Shown here piece after piece: positions 6,851 through 14,064 of a stretch of 64,000 nt of DNA. Every line of letters begins with the position of its first letter. Position 1 is the first letter of the stretch. The stretch lies in the NCBI RefSeq assembly GCF_003626595.1, contig NZ_RBAK01000010.1, forward strand, positions 1-64,000. The letters are read 5' to 3'. The notes under the pieces are model-generated. The model was not told where the DNA came from. It saw nothing but the letters and a program-made list of their open reading frames with translations, and ran no database searches. The stretch is from Micromonospora endolithica (GTDB taxonomy: Bacteria > Actinomycetota > Actinomycetes > Mycobacteriales > Micromonosporaceae). Position numbers and translations under genes: made by a program.

Positions 6851-8043
6851 AGGCTCTCATCATCGGTGGTGGCATCGCCGGCCCGGTCGCCGCCATGGCG
6901 CTCCAGCGGGCCGGCATCGAGGCGGTCGTACACGAGGCGTACGCGCGGGACGCGGTGGGTGTGGGCGCGTTCCTCACCCTGTCCGTCAACGGGGTGGACG
7001 CGCTGCGCGCGATCGGGCTGGACGGCCTGGTCGCCGGCCTCGGCCACCGGACACCCCGGATGGCGCTGCACAACCACCGGGGGCGGCGGCTGGCCGAGTT
7101 CGGCACCGCCGGCGTCCGCACCCGGGGGTCGGGCAGCACCACGGTCCGGCGCTCCGACCTCTACCGGGCGCTGCGCGACGAGGCGCTCCGCCGGGGCGTA
7201 CCGATCGTGCACGGGGCCCGGATGGTGGACGCCGAGCCGACCGCCACCGGCGTGCGTGCCCGCTTCGCCGACGGCCGCGACGCCGAGGGTGACCTGCTGA
7301 TCGGTGCCGACGGCCTGCGGTCGCGGACCCGTCAGGTGATCGATCCGGCGGCGCCCGTGCCCCGGTACGTGCCGTTGCTCAACGCCGGCGGCTTCGCCCG
7401 GGTGCCGGGGCTGGGCGGCGAGACCGGCCTGATGCATATGGTCTTCGGCAGGCGTTGCTTCTTCTGCTGGATCCCGGTCGGCGGCGACGAGGTCTGGTGG
7501 TTCGCCAACCTGCCCCAACGAACCGAGCTGACCCCCGCCGAGATCGCCACCCTCGACGCCGGGGAGTTCCGCGCGCGCCTGCGCGGGCTGGTCGCCGACG
7601 ACGCCGGGCCGGCAGCACAGATCATCGACGCCACCGATCGGATGGAGTACGGCTGGCCGACGTACGACCTGCCGTCGGTGCCGCGCTGGCAGCGGCACCG
7701 GATGGTGATCATCGGGGACGCCGCGCACACCGCCGCACCCTCCTCGGGGCAGGGCGCCGCGATGGCCTTCGAGGACGCCGTGCAACTGGCCCGCTGCCTG
7801 CGCGACCTGCCCGACCCGACCGAGGCGTTCGGCGCGTACGAGCGGCTGCGCCGCGACCGGGTGGAACGGGTGGTCGCGCAGGGCAGGCGGACCAGCAACA
7901 CGAAGGTGGCCGGCCCGGTCGGTCGGGTGCTGTGGGACGTCACCATGCCGCTGTTCGGCCGGTGGGCGGCCAGGGACGACGGGAAGTCGTTCGCCTGGCT
8001 CTACGACCACCACATCGACTGGGACGCCAGGATCACGGCGTAG
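6844..8043 (+). CDS. FAD-dependent monooxygenase
   Basis: 399-aa class A flavoprotein monooxygenase, expected to use NAD(P)H and O2 to hydroxylate a small aromatic or polyketide-like substrate. The Rossmann motif GGGIAGPVAAMALQRAG is at residues 8-24. The DG motif is LLIGADGLRSRTR, and the second FAD motif is MVIIGDAAHTAAPSSGQGAA around residue 290. There is no signal peptide. ATG 6844 sits within an operator dyad and 6 nt after TATAGT, suggesting a leaderless mRNA. Similar proteins include TetX-like tetracycline monooxygenases and antibiotic hydroxylases, so drug inactivation is possible but unproven. Divergent padR probably controls it. It ends 6 nt from the convergent HxlR gene. Confidence 0.88.
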   Translation: MTKALIIGGGIAGPVAAMALQRAGIEAVVHEAYARDAVGVGAFLTLSVNGVDALRAIGLDGLVAGLGHRTPRMALHNHRGRRLAEFGTAGVRTRGSGSTTVRRSDLYRALRDEALRRGVPIVHGARMVDAEPTATGVRARFADGRDAEGDLLIGADGLRSRTRQVIDPAAPVPRYVPLLNAGGFARVPGLGGETGLMHMVFGRRCFFCWIPVGGDEVWWFANLPQRTELTPAEIATLDAGEFRARLRGLVADDAGPAAQIIDATDRMEYGWPTYDLPSVPRWQRHRMVIIGDAAHTAAPSSGQGAAMAFEDAVQLARCLRDLPDPTEAFGAYERLRRDRVERVVAQGRRTSNTKVAGPVGRVLWDVTMPLFGRWAARDDGKSFAWLYDHHIDWDARITA

Positions 8044-8049
8044 CCGGGC

Positions 8050-8484
8050 TCACCGCTGGTCGTGCTCGCGGTCGTAGGCGGCGCGGGCGGCGGCGATCGC
8101 GCCGCGGTGCCGCTCCGCCCAGCCGGTGAGTGCGACCAGCGACTCGTACAGTTCCAGGGCGATCGGCGTGGCGGTGTACTCGACCTTCGGCGGCACCGTC
8201 GGGTACACCTTGCGCCGCAGCAGGCCGTCCCGTTCCAGGTTGCGCAGGGTCAGGGTGAGCATCCGCCGGCTGATCCCCTCGACGCACCGCTCCAACTCGG
8301 TGAACCGCACCGGCCCCTGGGAGGCGGCCACCAGGATGCCGATGCTCCACTTGCCGCCCACCCGGTCCAGCACCTCGCGGACCGTGCAGGCGCGGGCCAG
8401 TCCGGGCGTGAACGGGCCGTCGCCGGTCGGGCAGTCGGACCGATCTTCGCCCGTCACGGGCACATCGCTGTTCCCCTGGGACAT
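8050..8484 (-). CDS. HxlR family transcriptional regulator
   Basis: 144 aa with a winged-helix HxlR domain at about residues 28-115. Diagnostic parts are VREVLDRVGGKWSIGILVAA, RFTELERCVEGISRRMLTLT and LRNLERDGLLRRKVYPTVPP. Members respond to reactive electrophiles, often through a Cys near the N-terminus. Here Cys residues occur before the domain (SDCPTGD, RACTV). ATG 8484 is chosen because AAGGAGG lies 8 nt before it; a TTG one codon earlier is less likely. It is divergent from the polymerase-domain gene at 8602. Target and signal are unknown. Confidence 0.9.
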   Translation of the reverse strand: MSQGNSDVPVTGEDRSDCPTGDGPFTPGLARACTVREVLDRVGGKWSIGILVAASQGPVRFTELERCVEGISRRMLTLTLRNLERDGLLRRKVYPTVPPKVEYTATPIALELYESLVALTGWAERHRGAIAAARAAYDREHDQR

Positions 8485-8601
8485 CAAAGTGCCTCCTTAC
8501 GCCTCGGCCAATGGTCACAGACCGTTTCGCCGGTGGTCCCGTCGGACCGGCCCGGCGCGGCGCTGGTTGACCGGGGGATCGCGGACGGGGAGGGTGGGCG
8601 G

Positions 8602-9561
8602 ATGAGCGGGGCGGGCGAGGAGCGGGACGGGGTCGCGCTGACCAATCTGGATCAGCCGCTGTTCGACGGATCGGGGGCGACCAAGCGGGACCTGGTCGAC
8701 TACCTCGACGCGGTCGGTGAACGGATCCTGCCCGCGCTGGCCGGGCGGCCGCTCTCGGTGGTCCGGGTGCGTCCCGGCCAGCCCCCGTTCATGCAGAAGA
8801 ATCTGCCCAGGTACACCCCGGACTGGGTCCGCCGCACCACGGTGTGGGCGGAGGCGTCGCACCGGGAGATCGCGTACGCCCTCTGCGACGACCGACGCAC
8901 GCTGCTGTGGTTCGCCAACCAGCGGGCGGTGGAGTACCACCCGACGCTGGCCACGGCGGACGCCCCGCACCGACCCACCCACCTCGTGCTGGACCTGGAC
9001 CCGCCGGAGGGCGCGGCGTTCGGCACCGCGGTCGCCGCCGCCCTGCTGGTTCGGCAGGCGTTGGCCGACGCCGGGCTGGCCGGCGCGGTGAAGACCAGCG
9101 GGGCGAAGGGCGTGCACGTGTTCGTCCCGGTCGCCGAGGGCGCCGCCGCCGACGACATGGCTGCCGCGACCCGGGCCCTGGCCGCCCACGCCGAGCGGCT
9201 GGATCCGGCGCTCGCCACCACCGCCTTCATCCGTGAGGACCGGGCCGGGAAGGTGTTCGTCGACTCGACCCGGGCCGGCGGCGCGACCGTGGTGGCCGCG
9301 TACAGCCCACGGTTGCGACCGGGGGTGCCGGTGTCGTTCCCGGTGGACTGGGCGGACCTGGAGTCGGTGACACCGGCCGACTTCACCCTCCGGACCGCCC
9401 CGGCGCTGGTCGCGGAGCGGGACCCGTGGGCCGCCACGATGCCCGCGCCGCAGTCGCTCCCCACCGACCTGGTGGCCGAGGGGCACACCATCCCGGTCGC
9501 CCGGGTGCAGGCGATGCACGAGGGCAAGCGCCGGGCCCGCGCCCGCCGCGCCGCCGGCTGA
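8602..9561 (+). CDS. Stand-alone LigD-type polymerase (primase) domain protein
   Basis: 319-aa archaeo-eukaryotic-primase-fold polymerase like the PolDom of LigD in bacterial non-homologous end joining. The N-terminal region (TNLDQPLF, TKRDLVDYLDAVGERILPAL) and FMQKNLPRYTPDWV are typical. The metal motif is LDLDPPEG, with the DxD pair near residue 135. The nucleotide motif is TSGAKGVHVFVPV, and the third acidic residue is probably in the FVDSTRAGGATVV block. No ligase or nuclease domain is fused and no ku gene is nearby. ATG 8602 is preceded by a GGGAGGG-rich site. It may fill gaps or add ribonucleotides at breaks alongside factors encoded elsewhere. Confidence 0.88.
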   Translation: MSGAGEERDGVALTNLDQPLFDGSGATKRDLVDYLDAVGERILPALAGRPLSVVRVRPGQPPFMQKNLPRYTPDWVRRTTVWAEASHREIAYALCDDRRTLLWFANQRAVEYHPTLATADAPHRPTHLVLDLDPPEGAAFGTAVAAALLVRQALADAGLAGAVKTSGAKGVHVFVPVAEGAAADDMAAATRALAAHAERLDPALATTAFIREDRAGKVFVDSTRAGGATVVAAYSPRLRPGVPVSFPVDWADLESVTPADFTLRTAPALVAERDPWAATMPAPQSLPTDLVAEGHTIPVARVQAMHEGKRRARARRAAG

Positions 9562-9601
9562 GGTACGCACCGGTTTGCCCCGACCGGCCGGGAGGCCGAT
9601 C

Positions 9602-10780
9602 ATGTCCGGCGTGACGGAACCTCTTGGGTACGACTGGGTGTGGGGGTTGGTCGACGACGACCCCGGCGTACGGGCGGCGGCCGTCACCCGGCACCGAGCC
9701 CTTCTCCGGTCGCACTCGTGGGACGAGCGCAACGGCACCCTGACCGACCTGGTGAACGACTTCCTGATCGCCTCCCGGGCGGCGGAGCCGGCGGCGACCC
9801 GGCTGCTCCCGTACGCGCTGCTGTTTCTGGACTGGGAGAACCGCCACCCCGACGAGTGGCGGCGGGCCGGTTGGCTCTGGTCGCCCTGGTCGACGAAGGA
9901 GGCGCTGCTGGATCACCTGGCCCGCTACCACGCCACGGCGGCCGGCCCGGCCCTGACCGAGCGGCTGGTCACCGCCGTGCGGCGACGGCAGCACTGTCAG
10001 GACCGGTGGTACTGGCACCTCGCCCGGGCGCTCGACGGCCCCCGGTTGCGGGACCGCCTACGACACGTCGCGCGGGACGCCGCCGGGGCGGGGGACGACC
10101 GGACGGAGCTGCGCGCCCGCTTCGTGCTCTGGCTGCTCGACAGTCCTTCCGAGGCGACCGGCAGCCGGAGCTGGCGGCGGTGGTGGCGCGACGTTGCCCG
10201 GCCGGTGACCGCACCCCGGCCGGCGCGGGAACTGGCGGCGATGCCGGCCACCGAGGTGGCGGCCCTGCTCGGCGGCCTGCCCCCGGCCGAGCTGGCGCGG
10301 GTCCTGGAGGGGCTGCACGCGGGGCCCGCGATGCGGATCGTCACCGTTCTCGGTCTGTCGGCGACCGAGGCGGTGGCGCTGATGGACGCCCGGATGGCCG
10401 CGAAGCTTCTCAAGATCATGGACCGGCCGCTGGCGGTGGCGTTGTTGACGGCGATGCCGGCGGAAGCGGCGGCGTCCCGCATCCCCGGCGAGGGGTACTG
10501 GGTCCTGCGGGAGATGGACCGGGAGGTGGCACTGCGCTGCCTCGCCGCGATGAAGCCGACGGTGGCCGGTCGGTACCTGCGGGCGTTGTGGCCGGGGGAG
10601 GCGGCGGCGTTCGTCCGCCGGCTGGAGCCGTCCCGGGCCGGGGCGGCGTTGGAGTACGCCTGGCCCGCCGTGCCGGAGATCCTGGGCAGGCTGCCGGCCC
10701 GGCAGGCGGCCGACCTGCGCGGCAGGCTCGCGCCTCACGTGGTCGACCTGATCCGGGACGTCGTCCGGCCGGACTGGTGA
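9602..10780 (+). CDS. Hypothetical protein with MgtE_N-like helical repeats
   Basis: 392 aa, not recognised as a named family. The first half is alpha-helical and rich in Trp and Arg (YDWVWGLVDDDPGVRAAAV, WRRAGWLWSPWSTKEALL). The second half resembles the superhelical N-domain of MgtE magnesium transporters or FliG-like repeats: LAAMPATEVAALLGGLPPAE, LARVLEGLHAGPAMRIV, AVALMDARMAAKLLKIMD, then three more units. No MgtE membrane domain follows, so it is not a transporter. It is probably a cytoplasmic scaffold. ATG 9602 has GGGAGG upstream. A hairpin follows, then a convergent tRNA. Confidence 0.6.
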   Translation: MSGVTEPLGYDWVWGLVDDDPGVRAAAVTRHRALLRSHSWDERNGTLTDLVNDFLIASRAAEPAATRLLPYALLFLDWENRHPDEWRRAGWLWSPWSTKEALLDHLARYHATAAGPALTERLVTAVRRRQHCQDRWYWHLARALDGPRLRDRLRHVARDAAGAGDDRTELRARFVLWLLDSPSEATGSRSWRRWWRDVARPVTAPRPARELAAMPATEVAALLGGLPPAELARVLEGLHAGPAMRIVTVLGLSATEAVALMDARMAAKLLKIMDRPLAVALLTAMPAEAAASRIPGEGYWVLREMDREVALRCLAAMKPTVAGRYLRALWPGEAAAFVRRLEPSRAGAALEYAWPAVPEILGRLPARQAADLRGRLAPHVVDLIRDVVRPDW

Positions 10781-10805
10781 GGGCGAGGCGTCCGGGAGAC
10801 GAAGA

Positions 10806-10829
10806 AGCCCGGACCGTGAGGTCCGGGCT
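10806..10829. terminator. Hairpin between a gene and a convergent tRNA
   Basis: Perfect 10-bp stem AGCCCGGACC / GGTCCGGGCT with a GTGA loop. It can terminate the helical-repeat gene on the plus strand and the tRNA transcript on the minus strand. Confidence 0.8.
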
Positions 10830-10845
10830 GTTCGATGATCTCTGG

Positions 10846-10917
10846 TGCCCCCGGCAGGATTCGAACCTGCGCCCCCGCCTCCGGAGGGCGGTGCTCTATC
10901 CCCTGAGCTACGGGGGC
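10846..10917 (-). tRNA. tRNA-Arg (anticodon CCG)
   Basis: The minus strand folds as a full cloverleaf of 72 nt. The acceptor stem is GCCCCCG / CGGGGGC with discriminator A, and the D arm is GCTC / GAGC. The anticodon stem CCGCC / GGCGG carries loop CTCCGGA, giving anticodon CCG. The T arm is GCAGG / CCTGC with loop TTCGAAT. It reads CGG codons for arginine, common in this GC-rich genome. CCA is not encoded. It is a single gene with a hairpin terminator downstream. Confidence 0.95.
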
Positions 10918-11035
10918 TCAGCGACGGGAGAAGACTAGCAAACCCGGTCGCCGAACGCCGAATCGGTATCCGGGGCCCGCCACCGTGTCGCCGCACCGTC
11001 CAGTGGCCGACAGCGCGGCTCGGCAGCCGCACCGG

Positions 11036-11758
11036 TCAGGCCGCGACGACCGTGCGCCCGCAGCTCGGCAGCGGGTGCAGCACGATCCGCCGGGGAAGGC
11101 GCCGGGGCCACTCGTTGCGGGGCCATGAGCCGTCCACGATCAGGTGCACCGTGCGCTGCTCCGCGCCGCTGAGCCGGAGCACGAAGTCCCGGGGCAGCGG
11201 CGGGTCGACCGACGGAGTGGTGATCATGAAACGGACCCGCCCGCGGGACGAGACGGCGGAGATGACGTCCGCCGCCGGCATCGTGCCGCGCAGCCGGATC
11301 CGCCCGATCCAGTAGACCTCCGCCAGGTGTTCCTGGGCGGCCCGGGTGATCGCCGGGTACTCCAGGCGTACCCAGCGCTCCACCGCGCCGACGCACAGCC
11401 CGCAGGCCCGCTCCCGCGGTTCCCGCGGGCCCAACCCCCAGGCCCGCAGGTACGCCCCGACCGCGCCCGCCTCCAGCGGCAGTTCGAAGCGGCGCTGGAT
11501 GAGGGTGTGCAGGCTCTGCCGCGTCCACAGCTCCTCGTCCAGCCCGAACGCGTCCGGGTAGGTGCCTCGGAGGATGTCGATGAGTTCCAGTTCCTGTTCG
11601 CGGCTGAGCAATCCCGGCTCGCCCTGCCGCTGTCCGCGACGGACGGTCGCCACCGCTCCGTCACCGCCGATGGTGTGGCGCCGGCACCAGCTGGTGACCG
11701 AACGCCGTGCGTCTCTCAGTGCAACCCCCACGTCCTGCGCAACGAGCCCGAATCGCAA
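11036..11758 (-). CDS. IS630-like transposase-derived protein, catalytic residues lost
   Basis: 240 aa that follow an IS630/Tc1-type transposase without a working active site. Residues about 50-115 match the winged-helix domain (GLLSREQELELIDILRG, LWTRQSLHTLIQRRFELPL, VGAYLRAWGLGPREP). The linker EYPAITRAAQEHLAEVYWIG aligns with the transposase segment that normally reads YW-GDE, but the first catalytic Asp is replaced (YWIGRIR). The second region (VISAVSSRGRVRFMITT) and LIVDGSWP remain, while the final PxxNPxE block is missing. The frame is intact, so it may be a domesticated DNA-binding protein rather than decay. No terminal repeats are seen. The start is uncertain: TTG 11758 lies 6 nt after a TATCGT box and no ATG is available. 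Confidence 0.65.
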   Translation of the reverse strand: MRFGLVAQDVGVALRDARRSVTSWCRRHTIGGDGAVATVRRGQRQGEPGLLSREQELELIDILRGTYPDAFGLDEELWTRQSLHTLIQRRFELPLEAGAVGAYLRAWGLGPREPRERACGLCVGAVERWVRLEYPAITRAAQEHLAEVYWIGRIRLRGTMPAADVISAVSSRGRVRFMITTPSVDPPLPRDFVLRLSGAEQRTVHLIVDGSWPRNEWPRRLPRRIVLHPLPSCGRTVVAA

Positions 11759-12424
11759 CTGGTCACGATATCTATGGAGAAAACTCTCTTAGAGTCGCAA
11801 TCGGTCCAAGAGCCCACTGCGCGCTAAAAGTGCTAAAAGCCCAAAACGGTCATCGGTTGGCCGGTCGACGGCGTGGACCGGTGGATGCGTCCAGGGCGCT
11901 GTCGAGCTGAGTCATTCACGACATCGTGCTGCTCCGCGCCGCGGCTGCGCTGGGCGCAGTCCGACCCGGCCCGCTCGGCGATGGCCGTGCCGGGCTCGGT
12001 GCCGTTACGGCGATGGCGGCGTCCGGTTCGGTGCCGCTACGGCGATGGCCGTGCCTGGCTCGGTGCCGTTACGGCGATGGCGGCGTCCGGTTCGGTGGCG
12101 CTACGGCGATGGCCGTGCCTGGCCCGGATGCCGCTCCGGCCTGGATGCCGCTCGGGTCCGGCTCGTGCGGCTGAGAGGTGCGGCTCGTGCGGCTCCGGGT
12201 TTGGCCCGCTGGCGCCGGGCCCGGTGGAGCGGCCTCCGAACACCGGCGCAGGGCTGATCCATCGACGACATCAGCTCGAAAGCGCCCGACGGGACAGTGT
12301 CGCCCGTCGGCCGGCGGGTGGGCAGTGTCGCCCCGTCGGCCGGCCGGCGGCCGGCGGTCGGCCGACGGGTGCGATCGCGGCGGATACGGGGCCGGTCGCG
12401 GGGAGAGGGAGGGGCCCGGCAGAC
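11759..12424. other. Non-coding stretch with tandem repeats
   Basis: About 670 bp without a supported gene. The left part (11759-11850) is comparatively AT-rich and holds a possible minus-strand promoter and a 9-bp-period direct repeat (GCTAAAAGT, GCTAAAAGC, CCAAAACGG, 11823-11849). The middle holds the 32-bp tandem repeat at 11977-12136. The right part (12290-12380) is a low-complexity run of GTCGGCCGGCGG-like units. Open frames across the repeat shift with its non-triplet period, so I do not call them genes. Confidence 0.6.
11977..12136 (+). repeat. 32-bp tandem repeat, five units in alternating A/B types
   Basis: Units start at 11977, 12009, 12041, 12073 and 12105, each opening GGCGATGGC. 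Type A (units 1, 3, 5) continues CGTGCC-GG, and type B (units 2, 4) continues GGCGTCCGGTTCGG. The real period is therefore 64 bp built of two related 32-mers. The last unit is diverged. The period is not a multiple of three, units abut without spacers, and no gene frame is conserved. It looks like a minisatellite that could vary in copy number between strains. Confidence 0.85.
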
Positions 12425-12458
12425 GGGAGGCCCGCACCGCGAACGGTACGGGCCTCCC
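12425..12458 (-). terminator. Terminator of the DUF305 gene
   Basis: A 14-bp stem with one G-T pair, GGGAGGCCCGCACC / GGTACGGGCCTCCC, and a 6-nt loop, placed 24 nt downstream of the DUF305 stop on the minus strand. Confidence 0.75.
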
Positions 12459-12482
12459 GGCGGTGATGCCGGACCGGAGCGG

Positions 12483-13151
12483 TCAGCCCTTGATGCGATC
12501 CAGGGCGTTCCGCAGGTTGACCAGCTCGGTCTGCTGGGTGTTCTTCATGGTCTGCGCGGCGCGCACCACGTCCGGCTCGTCGCTGGCGTCGAGCAGGGCG
12601 TCGGCCATGTGGACGCCGCCGATGTGGTGGTCGATCATCAGGTCCAGGAAGAGCACGTCCAGCTCCTTGCCCTGGGCGGCGCGCAACTGCGCCATCTGCT
12701 CCGGGGTGGCCATGCCCGGCATCAGGCCGTTCCTGACCATGTCGGTGCCGTCGGGCATCCACGCCATCCGGGGCTGCGAGCCGGTCGGGTCCAGCCCCCA
12801 GGACCGCAGCCAGGTCTGCATCGCGCCGATGTCACCCTGCTGGGACAGGGCGATGTCGCCGCCGATGCTGCGGACCTCCTGGTCCGTGCCGCGTTGGAAG
12901 GCGATCAGCCCCATCTCCACCGCCTGCGCGTGGTGGGTGGTCATGTCCCGGGCGAAGCCGGCCTCCACGGAGGCGTCCCCCGGCCGGGTCAGGCGCGGGG
13001 TGAGGAGACCGCCCGCGTACCCCAGCAGGAGGCCGACCACGACGGCGGCCGCCACCACGACGGTGCCGAACCGGCGGGCGGACCTCCGGTCACCGTGCTC
13101 GGTGACCGGGGTCTCGTCCGGCGAGCCGTCCAGGGTCGCGGGTGCGGTCAT
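12483..13151 (-). CDS. DUF305 domain protein, membrane-anchored
   Basis: 222 aa. A short cytoplasmic N-terminus is followed by one membrane helix (about residues 29-50, VVVAAAVVVGLLLGYAGGLL) and then an extracytoplasmic DUF305 four-helix domain of the ferritin-like type. Two His-rich motifs mark it: DMTTHHAQAVEMG and LMIDHHIGGVHMADALL. Some family members are linked to copper or metal handling, but the function is unsettled. ATG 13151 lies 9 nt after the DUF3105 stop on the same strand, so the two form an operon and are probably co-expressed at the membrane. Confidence 0.88.
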   Translation of the reverse strand: MTAPATLDGSPDETPVTEHGDRRSARRFGTVVVAAAVVVGLLLGYAGGLLTPRLTRPGDASVEAGFARDMTTHHAQAVEMGLIAFQRGTDQEVRSIGGDIALSQQGDIGAMQTWLRSWGLDPTGSQPRMAWMPDGTDMVRNGLMPGMATPEQMAQLRAAQGKELDVLFLDLMIDHHIGGVHMADALLDASDEPDVVRAAQTMKNTQQTELVNLRNALDRIKG

Positions 13152-13160
13152 CGCTCGTCC

Positions 13161-13964
13161 TTACTGCTGGGCGCCGAGTTGCTGCGGGGTGCGCGGGGTG
13201 GTGCCGGTGGCGGTCACGCCCTGGTTGCAGAGCGCGGTCGGGCCCTCGACCGAGGCGTTCACCTTCAGCGTCTTGATGAAGTCGTCGATCCGGCTGTCGT
13301 CGGCGTTGTCGACCTTGAGCTGGTAGCCCCACGCCTGGAGCGAGATCGCCTTGTCCAGACCCTCGTACGGGCTGAGCATCAGCTTCTCGTTGCCGCGCAC
13401 CTTGGCGGCCAGCTTCTCGACCTGGTCGGCGGGCAGGTCCGGACGGTAGGTGATCCAGACCGCGCCGTGCTCCAGGCTGTGCACCGCGTGCTCGCTGGCG
13501 ATCGGGGCGGTGTAGACGTCACCCATGCAGTTCTGCCAGGCGTCGTTGTGCGGGCCGGCGACCGGCGGGAGCACCGAGTAGGTGATCGCCCCCTGCTGGT
13601 GCTTCCCGCCCTTGACCAGCTCCGGGTCCTTCTCGCGGTAGTTGACGATGCCGTCGATCGAGTTCGCCCGGTCCTCCCACGGCTTCGAGCCCTGGAAGGT
13701 GGCCCACGCGCCGTAGCCGATGATCGCCACGGCGAGCACACCGACGGCGGTGAACAGCGCGATCGGACCCCAGCTGCGGCCCTGGCTGACCTTGACCGGG
13801 GTGACCGGCTTGCGGGGGCCCTTGCCGCCGCCGGAGCGCCCGGCGCCCGCCGGCTTGCCGGAAGCGGCCTTGGCGCCGGCGGAGGGCCGGCCCGCGGCCG
13901 GCTTCTTGCCGGTGCTGACCACGGTCGGGCGGCGCTCGGGGCCGCCCGGGGTGCTGATGCTCAT
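13161..13964 (-). CDS. DUF3105 domain membrane protein
   Basis: 267 aa. The first 60 residues are Pro/Ala/Gly/Lys-rich and disordered (KKPAAGRPSAGAKAASGKPA). One membrane helix (about 67-88, GPIALFTAVGVLAVAIIGYG) follows, then an extracytoplasmic DUF3105 domain with the conserved SEHAVHSLEHGAVWITYRP and an N-terminal-side YSVLPPVAGPHNDAW. His residues in HNDAW, EHAVH and EHG suggest a metal site. ATG 13964 is 100 bp from argS on the opposite strand. It heads a two-gene operon with the DUF305 gene. Function unknown. Confidence 0.87.
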   Translation of the reverse strand: MSISTPGGPERRPTVVSTGKKPAAGRPSAGAKAASGKPAGAGRSGGGKGPRKPVTPVKVSQGRSWGPIALFTAVGVLAVAIIGYGAWATFQGSKPWEDRANSIDGIVNYREKDPELVKGGKHQQGAITYSVLPPVAGPHNDAWQNCMGDVYTAPIASEHAVHSLEHGAVWITYRPDLPADQVEKLAAKVRGNEKLMLSPYEGLDKAISLQAWGYQLKVDNADDSRIDDFIKTLKVNASVEGPTALCNQGVTATGTTPRTPQQLGAQQ

Positions 13965-14052
13965 CGTCCCTCGTCAGGTCGGTCGGTCAGGGGATCTGGC
14001 GGGTCGGGTTCACATGCTGGGTCGCCGCCGCAGTGGCCGAGTCTACCCCCGA

Positions 14053-14064
14053 TAACATGGATCG
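14053..14064 (+). promoter_or_regulatory. Leaderless promoter of argS
   Basis: TAACAT (14053-14058) is followed by 6 nt and then the GTG of argS at 14065. There is no Shine-Dalgarno site. The spacing puts the transcription start on or next to the start codon. Confidence 0.6.

Noticed and set aside
11036..11758. Active IS630 insertion sequence
   Set aside because: No terminal inverted repeats or target duplication were found, and the first catalytic Asp and the last Glu block are missing.
11977..12136. CRISPR array
   Set aside because: The repeats are 32 bp but abut directly with no spacers, and no cas genes are in the window. It is a tandem minisatellite.
11926..12257. Small proteins across the 32-bp repeats
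   Set aside because: The repeat period is not a multiple of three, so every unit shifts frame, and overlapping frames are all open owing to GC richness.
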